Shown: positions 1 to 7,370 of the stretch, one piece after another | Layout: every line of letters starts with the position of its first letter | How positions within the stretch are numbered: the stretch's first letter is position 1 | Assembly: GCA_007127425.1 (NCBI GenBank) | Contig: SKZJ01000129.1 | Span: forward strand, 1 to 17,422 | Direction of reading: 5' to 3' | Length of the DNA stretch: 17,422 nt | Origin: Wenzhouxiangella sp. | Lineage (GTDB): Bacteria; Pseudomonadota; Gammaproteobacteria; Xanthomonadales; Wenzhouxiangellaceae | The notes under the pieces: model-generated | What the model was told of the DNA's origin: nothing | What the model saw: the letters and a program-made list of their open reading frames with translations, nothing else | Databases searched by the model: none | Made by a program: the position numbers and the translations under genes

Positions 1-298
1 CGCGGTTGGGATTGGCGCGCAGGGCCCAGCGGTAGTGCATGTCCCAGTCCAGCGCCCAGCGCTGGCCGGAGAAGCCGCACGTCATGCGCCGCGCCTCCTC
101 GTTCTGGCGCATCGATTCGCCAGCGTACCAGTGCCCCAGTCGGTGTTGCGGATGCTCGTGCTGGTAGTACCGATAGTCGGGATCCGGGCCGCCACCTGGT
201 GGGTAAGGGGGAGGGCCGGGCTGGGCCGAGACCGTGATCGGGATCAGGATCAGCCACGCCAGGATCAGAAGGGTTGCTTTCATCGATGCTCGAGCCAT
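1..298 (-). CDS. Secreted hypothetical protein, 5' part only (runs off the left edge)
   Basis: The reading frame is open from an ATG at 298 to the window edge, about 99 codons with no stop. The product begins MARASMKATLLILAWLILIP and then ITVSAQ, a classical Sec signal peptide: one or two basic residues, about 15 hydrophobic residues and an A-x-A-like cleavage region. The mature part starts with a Pro/Gly-rich stretch (PGPPPYPPGGGPDPDYRYY), followed by a His/Tyr/Trp-rich segment containing HWYAGESMRQNEEARRMTCG. I do not recognise a family. The start is uncertain. The ATG at 283 gives the tightest signal peptide, the ATG at 298 is in frame, and a tandem ATGATG at 316-319 is also in frame. None has a convincing Shine-Dalgarno. 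Probably an exported envelope or extracellular protein. Confidence 0.6.
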   Translation of the reverse strand, partial: MARASMKATLLILAWLILIPITVSAQPGPPPYPPGGGPDPDYRYYQHEHPQHRLGHWYAGESMRQNEEARRMTCGFSGQRWALDWDMHYRWALRANPNR

Positions 299-393
299 GG
301 TGACCGTACTGTCCATCATTGTCCCGCGGTGAGGCTGAATGTGCTCTGAATCCGCAAAGGCCCCGGCTTGAGGGGATGGATGACGCTCTGACG

Positions 394-611
394 TTCGAAG
401 GTTGAAAATTCGAAATTCGAAATCCGAAACCCGAAACAAATTCGAAGGACCGAAATTTCAATGCTCCAAACGGAAAGGCTAGTTAACCGCATGGCCCACT
501 AGCCGGCGTGGGGTGTCAGCGGCTGGCTATGCGCATGGCACCACGCCCGTTTCGGTCATTGGAATTTATGTCATTGGGTTTTGTTTGGAATTTGGTGCTT
601 GCTCTTTCCAT
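394..611. repeat. Low-complexity AT-richer intergenic repeat region with an imperfect inverted repeat
   Basis: This gene-free stretch lies between the start of the secreted protein and the stop codon of the DMT transporter. Bases 394-460 are built from variants of TTCGAA, AAATTCGAAATCCGAAA and CCGAAAC. Bases 556-611 contain the related GGAATTT, TTGGGTTTTGTTTGGAATTT and GTGCTTG strings. The two 21-base segments 453-473 and 547-567 are inverted copies of each other with 17 of 21 positions matching. Between them is a shorter exact inverted repeat, GGCTAG at 477-482 and CTAGCC at 499-504. The right part starts directly after the DMT stop codon. The overall look is of a degenerate palindromic or non-autonomous repeat. 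No coding potential is convincing here. Confidence 0.6.
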
Positions 612-1514
612 TCATGTCGTCGGCGGCGGAGGGGGTCGGGGCGTTGCCGGTTTGCGGCGCCAGCGGGCACGCAGGGTGATCCACAGCACGCCGGCCAGTA
701 CCAGGCTGCCCCCGGTCAACAACCTCGGGCCCGGGCGGTCGCCCCAGAAGAGGATGCCGAGTAGTACGGCCAGCACCGGTACCAGCAGAAGATAAGGTGT
801 GATGCGATGGACCTCGTGGCGCTGGATCAGCCAGTAGAAGCCGCCATGGCCGATGATGGACGCGCCCACGGCCGAGTAGGCCACCGCCAGCCAGACATCC
901 GGCGCGGCAAAGGTGGCCTGGATGCCGCGCAATGGATCTTCGAGCCAGAGTGCCAGCAATGACAGCGGCACGATGGACAGCAAGGCATTCCAGGCCTGGA
1001 AGTTGAGTACGCTGATGCCCTGCAGCCGGCGCATCAGGATGGTGCCGGTGCCCAGCGACAGGGCTGAAGCCAGCACCAGGAACAGGACGTCGAGCTGGGA
1101 GAGCACCAGCGGGTCGAGTCCCATCACCAGGACCCCGCAGAAGGAGATCAGGATGCCGGTCGTGGTCCGCCAGCCGATGCGCTCGCCCAGCACCAGCACC
1201 GCCAGCAGGGTCGACAGGGGAATGTAGACCTGCATCAACAGCGCAATGGAGGACACGTCGGCCGAGCGGCCGAGGGCGAAGAATACCAGGCCGAAGTGGA
1301 TCGCGCCCATGGTCCAGCAACAAGCGATCAGCGTGGTCCATTGGCGGCGTACCGGAATGCGCAACAGCGGCAGCAACAACAGCAACACCAGCGCAAAGCG
1401 CACGACGGTGAAGGTGATCGGCTCCATCGACTGCACCGCCCAGGCGGCGGCAATGAAATTGCCGGCCCAGATCAGGCAGATGAACAGCAGCAGCAGGAAA
1501 TGGGCGACCGGCAT
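612..1514 (-). CDS. DMT-superfamily (EamA-type) membrane transporter
   Basis: A 300-residue protein with about ten hydrophobic segments arranged as two homologous EamA repeats (roughly residues 5-133 and 145-281). The first repeat ends in the typical LGERIGWRTTTGILISFCGV pattern. The second has the equivalent FWGDRPGPRLLTGGSLVLAG. Family members are inner-membrane drug/metabolite exporters; the substrate cannot be read from sequence. I chose the ATG at 1514 because transmembrane segment 1 starts there and the length fits the family. A GTG at 1574 would add 20 polar residues and would overlap the palindromic sites at 1559-1614. The C-terminus is a Pro/Arg/Thr tail (PATPRPPPPPTT) leading directly into low-complexity DNA. 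It has no Shine-Dalgarno at 1514, so the start is not certain. Confidence 0.85.
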   Translation of the reverse strand: MPVAHFLLLLFICLIWAGNFIAAAWAVQSMEPITFTVVRFALVLLLLLPLLRIPVRRQWTTLIACCWTMGAIHFGLVFFALGRSADVSSIALLMQVYIPLSTLLAVLVLGERIGWRTTTGILISFCGVLVMGLDPLVLSQLDVLFLVLASALSLGTGTILMRRLQGISVLNFQAWNALLSIVPLSLLALWLEDPLRGIQATFAAPDVWLAVAYSAVGASIIGHGGFYWLIQRHEVHRITPYLLLVPVLAVLLGILFWGDRPGPRLLTGGSLVLAGVLWITLRARWRRKPATPRPPPPPTT

Positions 1515-1558
1515 GGTGTGGGCTAACGGGAAAGGGCCACATTGTGCCCCAGAATCCG

Positions 1559-1614
1559 GTCGCCGAGGCGACACAAGCTGTCACTCCAGTGACGATTTCT
1601 GTCACCTTGTCCGG
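1559..1614 (+). promoter_or_regulatory. Three 21-bp-phased operator sites, candidate enhancer (UAS) for a sigma-54 activator
   Basis: Two perfect 6-2-6 palindromes are visible: GTCGCCGAGGCGAC at 1559-1572 and GTCACTCCAGTGAC at 1580-1593. A third site at 1601-1614 keeps only the left arm (GTCACC). Site centres are 1565.5, 1586.5 and 1607.5, exactly 21 bp apart, so all lie on one face of the helix. Relative to the start predicted from the sigma-54 promoter downstream (about 1698) they are at about -132, -111 and -90, the normal range for enhancer-binding proteins. The consensus GTCRCY-NN-RGYGAC is read from the sequence. The identity of the activator is unknown. Confidence 0.6.
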
Positions 1615-1671
1615 TTCCAGAATTTGCTCAGTTCGGCTGCAGCCCCCTGTCTACGGTGAAATGGAAACGTT

Positions 1672-1687
1672 TGGCACGGTTCCTGCA
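1672..1687 (+). promoter_or_regulatory. Sigma-54 (RpoN) -24/-12 promoter
   Basis: The sequence reads TGGCACG (1672-1678), four bases, then CTGCA (1683-1687). The known RpoN consensus is TGGCACG-N4-TTGCW, so only one position differs. The invariant GG (1673-1674) and GC (1685-1686) are separated by exactly 10 bases. Transcription would start near 1698, about 27 nt before the ATG at 1725. The phased palindromes upstream add independent support. Confidence 0.75.
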
Positions 1688-1724
1688 TTAATGTCCTCGT
1701 AGACAACACATCGAGTACAAGACA

Positions 1725-1883
1725 ATGGCCGAACTCAATCTCATCAGTGTCAGCGAAGGTCCCGATCTGCGAGTGGACGAGCCGGTTGCCGACAACGAAT
1801 TTGAAAGCCTTCTCGCCGACGAAGTCGTGGTCGAGTGGTTGCGCAGCCTCGAGTCGAACGACCGCGTCTGCATGGCCGACTGA
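1725..1883 (+). CDS. Small acidic hypothetical protein (52 aa) under the sigma-54 promoter
   Basis: The ORF starts at the first ATG downstream of the predicted sigma-54 start site. It encodes 52 residues beginning MAELNLISVSEGPDLRVDEP and ending SNDRVCMAD. It is strongly acidic, with about 14 Asp/Glu against three Arg and no Lys. It has no membrane segment or signal peptide, and one Cys near the C-terminus. Frame support is moderate: codon use is compatible with the neighbours, and the opposite strand reads like a typical antisense shadow. No good Shine-Dalgarno precedes the ATG (only GAG at 1713-1715), and an in-frame stop lies at 1689-1691. I do not recognise the family. The alternative is that the transcript is a regulatory RNA and this ORF is incidental. 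Confidence 0.4.
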   Translation: MAELNLISVSEGPDLRVDEPVADNEFESLLADEVVVEWLRSLESNDRVCMAD

Positions 1884-2006
1884 TACATCGGCCCCCGGGC
1901 GGTTGCCGAGCACGAGCGGCCGCCTGAAGAATTTGGGAAGGGGAACCCGTGGTGTCAGCAACACCAGACACCTGAAACGTCAACCGAACCCGCCGGTTGA
2001 CACTAG

Positions 2007-2035
2007 ACGCCCGCCTTCACGGTGGGCGTTCTTTT
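2007..2035 (+). terminator. Rho-independent terminator of the sigma-54 unit
   Basis: The stem ACGCCCGCC (2007-2015) pairs with GGTGGGCGT (2021-2029) over a TTCAC loop. It has nine base pairs including one G-U wobble and is followed by TCTTTT. It separates the short upstream transcript from the DUF1295 gene. It also shows that an in-frame GTG at 2022, inside the stem, is not the start of that gene. Confidence 0.75.
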
Positions 2036-2078
2036 ATTCGCTACACTGACAGGCCATTTCTCATGTGGCCGTTTTTCG

Positions 2079-2864
2079 ATGCAACTCCTGATCGCCTTTT
2101 GCGCATGCCTCGTGGTCATGGTCTTGCTGTGGTTCTGGCAGCGACGCTCGGGCCGGGCCGATTGGGTGGACGTGGCCTGGGCGACACTGATCGGTTTGCA
2201 AGCGCTGGCCTGGGCCGTGATCGGAGACGGCGCGGTCGAAAAGCGCATCCTGGTCGTGCTGCTGGCCGGTACCTGGTCGTTCCGCCTCACGACGCACCTG
2301 GCCACGCGGCTGGCTGCCGAGTCCAGAGAAGACGGTCGTTACCAGGCGATGCGCGAACACTTCGGGCATCGCCAGCAGTCGTTCCTGCTCCTGTTCTTCG
2401 TGGCCCAGGCGGTAATCGCCTGGCTGTTTGCCCTGCCGGCCTGGGTGGTCGCCCATGACCCTTCGCCCCATTTATCGGCCTGGGTGATTGCGGGGGTCGT
2501 CGTCTGGTTGGCCAGCCTGGCCGGTGAGTCGATTGCCGATCGCCAGCTCAAGGCCTTCAAGGCCGACCCGGAAAACCGGGGCAAGGTGTGTAATGTCGGC
2601 CTGTGGCGCTACTCCCGCCATCCCAACTACTTCTTCGAATGGCTGCACTGGTTCAGCTACCCCCTGGTCGCCGTCGGCGCGCCCAACGCCTGGGTGGCCT
2701 GGCTGGCGCCGGTGGTGATGCTGCTGTTCCTCTACCGCGTCAGCGGCATTCCTTACACGGAAAAGCAGGCGCTGAAATCGCGGGGGGAGGCGTATCGGGA
2801 GTATCAGCGGACGACGTCGGCGTTTTTTCCCTGGCCGCCGAGGAAGGTGAAAGGTGAAAGGTGA
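2079..2864 (+). CDS. DUF1295 / steroid 5-alpha-reductase-like integral membrane protein
   Basis: A 261-residue membrane protein with about six or seven hydrophobic segments. The C-terminal third carries the family signature GLWRYSRHPNYFFEWLHW (residues 174-191) and the terminal pattern YREYQRTTSAFFPWPP. DUF1295 proteins share the fold of steroid reductases and isoprenylcysteine methyltransferases. Members are predicted membrane oxidoreductases, and the substrate here is unknown. I chose the ATG at 2079 because residues before it would be encoded within the terminator stem; the Shine-Dalgarno is poor. A TACACT box at 2042-2047 could be its -10. The last residues (RKVKGER) and the stop codon are encoded by a tandem AAGGTGA array, so the natural C-terminus appears to have been rewritten by repeat DNA. 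Confidence 0.85.
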   Translation: MQLLIAFCACLVVMVLLWFWQRRSGRADWVDVAWATLIGLQALAWAVIGDGAVEKRILVVLLAGTWSFRLTTHLATRLAAESREDGRYQAMREHFGHRQQSFLLLFFVAQAVIAWLFALPAWVVAHDPSPHLSAWVIAGVVVWLASLAGESIADRQLKAFKADPENRGKVCNVGLWRYSRHPNYFFEWLHWFSYPLVAVGAPNAWVAWLAPVVMLLFLYRVSGIPYTEKQALKSRGEAYREYQRTTSAFFPWPPRKVKGER

Positions 2865-2871
2865 AAGGAAT
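2844..2871 (+). repeat. Tandem heptamer array AAGGTGA (x3 plus partial) over the DUF1295 stop codon
   Basis: Exact copies of AAGGTGA occupy 2844-2850, 2851-2857 and 2858-2864, followed by a degenerate AAGGAAT. The third copy supplies the TGA stop codon. The unit resembles part of a Shine-Dalgarno. A related array in inverse orientation lies at 2951-2984, on the other side of a short spacer (2872-2950) in which I see nothing else. Confidence 0.85.
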
Positions 2872-2950
2872 GGTGTGAGCGGATGCTGTGGATTTCGGCA
2901 ACTGTGGCGCCACTGACCGGCACCGTCCATTCAAGCTCCTCCAACCGCCC

Positions 2951-2984
2951 CCTTTTACCTTTCACCTTTTACCTTTTCACCTTC
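2951..2984 (-). repeat. Heptamer array related to AAGGTGA, directly downstream of natB
   Basis: On the plus strand this reads CCTTTTA, CCTTTCA, CCTTTTA, CCTTTTCA and CCTT. On the minus strand it is therefore AAGGTGA/TAAAAGG-type units, the same sense relative to natB transcription as the 2844 array is relative to the DUF1295 gene. It begins one base beyond the natB stop codon. A convergent transcript covering both arrays could fold them into a long imperfect stem around an approximately 80-nt loop. This could work as a bidirectional 3' end, although neither side has a classical terminator. Confidence 0.8.
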
Positions 2985-2985
2985 T

Positions 2986-4155
2986 TCAAGCCGATGTGAA
3001 TATCAACCGCGGCCGGTTGTAGAGGGTGGCGGCGATCAGTGCCAGCAGCAGGGCGACGGCGGTGGTCGAGGCCAGTGACAGGCCCACCCAGACGAAGTTG
3101 ATCGGCTCGCCGCGCACCAGTTCCAGGATCAGCACGTTCTGGCTTAGCAGCGGCACCAGGGTCATCCAGGTCTCGGCGCGGGCCGGGTCGACCAGCATCC
3201 ACAATGACGGGATCATGGGCACGATGATGACCATGCCCATGTAGCTCTGCGCCTCGCGGAAGCTCTTGGCGAAGGAGGCCAGGATGGTCAGCAGGGCGGC
3301 GGCCAGCAGGGCGGCCGGGGCGACCAGCAGGAAAGCCCAGGCGGCAACGCGGAAGTCGAGGTTGAGCGCCATGTCCATGTCGGCGACCGGCAGGAAACCC
3401 ATGGCGTAGACGAAAGCGACCAGCCCCAGCGCCAGCGTGGCCAGGGCGAAGAAGGTGGTGGCGGCCAGCTTGCCGGCCATGATCTGCCAGCGCGGCATGG
3501 GGTTGATCAACAGCGGCTCGAGCGACTTGCGCTCACGCTCCCCGGCAGTGGTGTCGATGGCCATGTGCATCGAGCCCATGAACACCGTGATGAGGATGAA
3601 GTAGGGCAGGAAGGCCAGCAGCATGCCGCCGCGCGATTCGGGCGTGGACAGGTCCGTCACCGTGGCATACACCGGGCGCGTCAGGTCCGGGTGCAGGCCG
3701 CGCAGTTGCAGTCGCGCCTGACCGACCTGTTGTGACCAGGCCGAGAGGTAGCCGCGAACGCGAGCGACCGAGGCGCCGGTGTAACGCCTGGACTGGTCGA
3801 CGATGATCTCCACCGGTGCCGGGCGTCCTTCGCGCCAGTGCTCGGCGAAATCCGGTCCGATGCGCACCACCACCTCGTGTGTTTCGTCGCGAACGGCCTG
3901 TTCGGGGTCGTCCGGTGGATCAAGGATTTCGACGCCCTGGCGTTCCAGGAAGGCGATCAGCTGCACGGCGTGCTCAGCACCCACGACCGGCAGTTCCAGC
4001 GGCGCTTCCATGCGTTCGGTCGCCTGCCGGGTCATGAACGAGATCATCAGTGCGAAGATTACCGGCCCCATCAGCGGCCCGAGGATCAGGGTATTGATGA
4101 TGACGCGTCGGTCGCGGAAGTTGTCGAGCAGTTCCTTGGTGAATACGGCCTTCAT
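2986..4155 (-). CDS. natB: ABC-2 type permease, NatB-like
   Basis: A 389-residue integral membrane protein. An N-terminal hydrophobic helix (about residues 20-42, after MKAVFTKELLDNFRDRRVI) is followed by a large extracytoplasmic domain (about 45-180). Five to six more membrane segments then run to the C-terminus. The motif GERERKSLEPLLINPMP just after the first C-terminal-half helix is typical of NatB/YhaP-type ABC-2 permeases. Family members pair with NatA-like ATPases and export Na+ or other small substrates; the actual substrate here is open. The ATG at 4155 overlaps the natA stop by 4 bp (ATGA), so the two are very likely translationally coupled. The minus-strand operon ends here, followed by a heptamer array. 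Confidence 0.85.
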   Translation of the reverse strand: MKAVFTKELLDNFRDRRVIINTLILGPLMGPVIFALMISFMTRQATERMEAPLELPVVGAEHAVQLIAFLERQGVEILDPPDDPEQAVRDETHEVVVRIGPDFAEHWREGRPAPVEIIVDQSRRYTGASVARVRGYLSAWSQQVGQARLQLRGLHPDLTRPVYATVTDLSTPESRGGMLLAFLPYFILITVFMGSMHMAIDTTAGERERKSLEPLLINPMPRWQIMAGKLAATTFFALATLALGLVAFVYAMGFLPVADMDMALNLDFRVAAWAFLLVAPAALLAAALLTILASFAKSFREAQSYMGMVIIVPMIPSLWMLVDPARAETWMTLVPLLSQNVLILELVRGEPINFVWVGLSLASTTAVALLLALIAATLYNRPRLIFTSA

Positions 4156-4892
4156 GCCAGCAGTCCCTCGTCGGAGCCAATCAGGCGGACGAACGCATCT
4201 TCGAGGTTCTTTTCGCCGGAGCGTTGCAGCAGTTCGTCAGCGGTGCCCTCGGCGGCGACGCGTCCGTCGGCAATGATGACGATGTGGTCGCACAAGGCGG
4301 CCACCTCCTGCATGATGTGGGTCGAAAGCACCACGCAACGACCTTGCGAGCGCAGGTGGCGCAGGAATTCCCTGAGCGCGCGCGTGGTCATCACGTCGAG
4401 GCCGTTGGACGGCTCGTCGAGCAGAACAGTACCCGGTTCGTGAATCAGTGCCCGGGCGATGGCCACCTTGACGCGCTGGCCCTGCGAAAAGCCGTCGGTG
4501 CGCCGGTCGATGAACTCGCTCATGTCCAGCACCTTGACCAGCTGGTCGATGCGCGATTGTGTGGTCCGCCGGTCCAGTCCCTGCAGGTCGCCGTAGTAGC
4601 GAATGTTTTCGCGCGCGGTCAGCCGGTCGTAGAGCCCGCGCGAGTCGGGCACCACGCCGAGTGCCCGCTTGACCTTAAGCGGTTCGACCTCCGGGTCGAT
4701 ACCGTCGATGCGCATCGACCCTTCGTCTGGCACGAGCAGGGTATAGAGCATCCTGAGTGTGGTGGTCTTTCCCGCGCCGTTGGGGCCGAGCAGGCCCGTG
4801 ATCTGCCCGTCGCGGGCAGTGAAGCTGACGTTGTCGACCGCCACCACCTTGCCCTTGTTGAAGGTCTTCCTCAGTCCGTTGGCTTCGATCAT
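4152..4892 (-). CDS. natA: ABC transporter ATP-binding protein, NatA-like
   Basis: A 246-residue ABC ATPase. Walker A is GPNGAGKT (residues 36-43) and the signature is a variant, FSQGQ (135-139). Walker B is TVLLDEP with catalytic Glu160, followed by the D-loop NGLD, and the switch is His192 (LSTH). The FSQGQ signature and short length fit NatA/CcmA-type exporters paired with ABC-2 permeases. I chose the ATG at 4892 because it begins MIEANGLRKTF at the usual first strand and forms an ATGA overlap with the upstream peptidase stop. A longer frame to 4949 has no family match. It supplies ATP hydrolysis for the NatB-like permease encoded by the next overlapping gene. Confidence 0.9.
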   Translation of the reverse strand: MIEANGLRKTFNKGKVVAVDNVSFTARDGQITGLLGPNGAGKTTTLRMLYTLLVPDEGSMRIDGIDPEVEPLKVKRALGVVPDSRGLYDRLTARENIRYYGDLQGLDRRTTQSRIDQLVKVLDMSEFIDRRTDGFSQGQRVKVAIARALIHEPGTVLLDEPSNGLDVMTTRALREFLRHLRSQGRCVVLSTHIMQEVAALCDHIVIIADGRVAAEGTADELLQRSGEKNLEDAFVRLIGSDEGLLA

Positions 4893-6358
4893 GGTGCGGG
4901 TCCCAGCAGGTCGAGGAAGAATGGTTCGGGGCCGATGGCGTCCATGCAATCGGTTTCGAGGTTGTCGCTGGCGGCCGTGCGAATGAAGCGCGTCGCAATG
5001 CCGCCGATACAGGGATTGGTCAGTACGATGTGTCCGCGCCCCTCGGCCACCAAGTGCCGCGCGTTGCTGAACTGGGCCAGGGCCTCGTTGCCGTATGCGG
5101 GCGGCGTGACCGGGTCGAGTTCTCCGGACAGGATCAGCATGGGCACGTCGGAATCAAACGGTTCATGGAAATCTTCGGGGGCCTCGCCGGCCGGCCACCA
5201 GGCGCAGATCTCGCGGTAGACCTCGGTGAGGCTGTCGCCCAGCAGGGTGGTGGACTGGTCGATACCCTCCGGCCAGCCGGGCCAGTCCTCGCTGCAGCCG
5301 ACGGCGAAATTGAGGCCGACGGCGATCAGGTCCATCATCTGGTCGGTCACGATGAGCGCCTGACTGGCCAGCCGCTCGGGGCTTCCGGTGGCCGCCGCCT
5401 CGTGCACCAGGTAGGGAATCATCATCTGGCTTTCCGGGCTGTAGGCCAGGAAACGCAGGGCGGTGGCGAGGACGTCGCGCGTGAAATTCATCTCGAAACC
5501 CTGGCCGCTGCGCGGATGGGTGACGAAGATCGATTGACTGTTGTTGCGATAGCGCGCCTTGAGTTCGGAAAAGGCCGAGTCGAGTCCGGGAAAGCGCTCG
5601 GAACATTCGCTGTCCTGGTCGCAGGCGTCGAACAGGCGATGCAGGGCGCGATCGAGCATGATCCCGTGCTCGGAACCGAGACGAAGCTGGACGGGTACGA
5701 CGCCATCGAGTACCACGCTGCGCACGTGATCCGGGTAATTGCGCAGGTAGACCTGGGCCATGCGGGTACCATAGGAGCCGCCGATGAGGTTGAGCGCTTC
5801 GATGTCGAAATGCTGCCTGAAATGCTCGAGGTCGGCGGCGCCATGGCTGGTCGTGTAGTAGCGCACGTCGGCGTCCCATCGCTCCATGCACCGCTGCAGT
5901 TGTTCGCTGGTGTGCGCCAGGTCGGTATCCAGCCACATATCCTCGCCTTCGTCCATTTCGCAATCGAGGATGTTGGATCCGCCGGTGCCGCGCTGGTCGA
6001 GGAACACCAGGTCACGATCGCGGTTGAGGTCCCGGAGGGCGCGCTGCATGATAGGCAGGGTGTCGCGTGCCGACTGCCCGGGGCCGCCGGCCAGGTAGAC
6101 CACGGGATCGGCCAGCGCGCGACTGGAGCGCGCCGGGGCAACGGCGAAGGCCAGTTCGATGCGACGACCGTCGGGGGCGTCGGGGTTTTCGGCGACCTCC
6201 AGCGTGCCGCAGCGTGCCTCGGCCGTCAGGCGACCCCCGGCAATGGAGATCTCGCAGGACTCCAGGCCCTCCCAGCGATCACCCTCGGCCATGGCGCCGG
6301 TGAATGCGCCAACGCCCAGAATGCTGAGTGTCAGCGTGATAATTGATTTGATTCCCAC
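4889..6358 (-). CDS. Exported alpha/beta-hydrolase, peptidase family S33 (tripeptidyl-aminopeptidase-like)
   Basis: A 489-residue protein from a GTG start. The N-terminus (GIKSIITLTLSILGVGAFTG, then AMA) is a Sec signal peptide without a lipobox, so a periplasmic or secreted location is inferred. The S33/TAP pattern is clear: LAGGPGQSA in the oxyanion-hole region, FLDQRGTGGS, the nucleophile elbow GGSYGT (Ser195), acid Asp415 in SGELDPVTPP and His443 in GRGHI. The last part matches the TAP-like C-terminal region, and six or more Cys suggest disulfides. It probably removes short peptides from N-termini or cleaves proline-containing peptides. The GTG at 6358 was chosen because it starts the signal peptide; Shine-Dalgarno support is weak. 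The stop overlaps the natA ATG, making a three-gene operon. Confidence 0.85.
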   Translation of the reverse strand: MGIKSIITLTLSILGVGAFTGAMAEGDRWEGLESCEISIAGGRLTAEARCGTLEVAENPDAPDGRRIELAFAVAPARSSRALADPVVYLAGGPGQSARDTLPIMQRALRDLNRDRDLVFLDQRGTGGSNILDCEMDEGEDMWLDTDLAHTSEQLQRCMERWDADVRYYTTSHGAADLEHFRQHFDIEALNLIGGSYGTRMAQVYLRNYPDHVRSVVLDGVVPVQLRLGSEHGIMLDRALHRLFDACDQDSECSERFPGLDSAFSELKARYRNNSQSIFVTHPRSGQGFEMNFTRDVLATALRFLAYSPESQMMIPYLVHEAAATGSPERLASQALIVTDQMMDLIAVGLNFAVGCSEDWPGWPEGIDQSTTLLGDSLTEVYREICAWWPAGEAPEDFHEPFDSDVPMLILSGELDPVTPPAYGNEALAQFSNARHLVAEGRGHIVLTNPCIGGIATRFIRTAASDNLETDCMDAIGPEPFFLDLLGPAP

Positions 6359-6443
6359 TCGGATCAACCCAAAATGAATGTGGCTATACAATCGGCCTGC
6401 TATTGTGCCGGCCCCGTCGAACGAAACCAATAGGCTATACGTC
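6359..6443. promoter_or_regulatory. Divergent promoter region between the S33-natAB and yadGH operons
   Basis: Only 85 bp separate the two start codons. Towards the minus strand a TTGGTT-N17-CACAAT arrangement can be read (CACAAT is the complement of 6401-6406). Towards the plus strand a TACAAT box lies at 6387-6392 without a good -35. The two -10-like boxes form an inverted repeat, ACAAT and ATTGT, with a 9-bp spacer at 6388-6406, a plausible shared operator. Assignment is by eye. Confidence 0.35.

Positions 6444-7366
<923 letters not shown>

Positions 7367-7370
<4 letters not shown>

Larger units (their letters stand above)
1698..2035 (+). ncRNA. Candidate sigma-54-dependent short transcript with structured 3' part (possible sRNA or dual-function RNA)
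   Basis: The limits run from the predicted sigma-54 start to the end of the intrinsic terminator, about 338 nt. Downstream of the 52-codon ORF two hairpin regions are visible. The first has two mutually exclusive pairings: TGGTGT (1950-1955) with ACACCA (1961-1966), or GGTGTC (1951-1956) with GACACC (1967-1972). The second pairs GTCAACC (1979-1985) with GGTTGAC (1995-2001) around a 9-nt loop. The terminator stem follows at 2007. A monocistronic unit this short, with little coding content, under sigma-54 and an enhancer array resembles the organisation of glmY-type sRNA genes. No sequence homology is claimed. Confidence 0.35.

Noticed and set aside
1602..1964. Minus-strand open frame of 120 codons across the sigma-54 unit
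   Set aside because: It covers promoter and terminator-side elements of the plus strand and has no SD. Its residue pattern is typical of an antisense reading of the 52-codon ORF.
2022..2078. Earlier GTG start for the DUF1295 protein
   Set aside because: The codons fall within the intrinsic terminator stem and add residues outside the family. ATG at 2079 begins the first membrane helix.
5030..6346. Long plus-strand open frame (438 codons) opposite the S33 peptidase
   Set aside because: Composition is that of an antisense shadow in GC-rich DNA. The minus strand has a signal peptide, full catalytic triad motifs and operon overlap.
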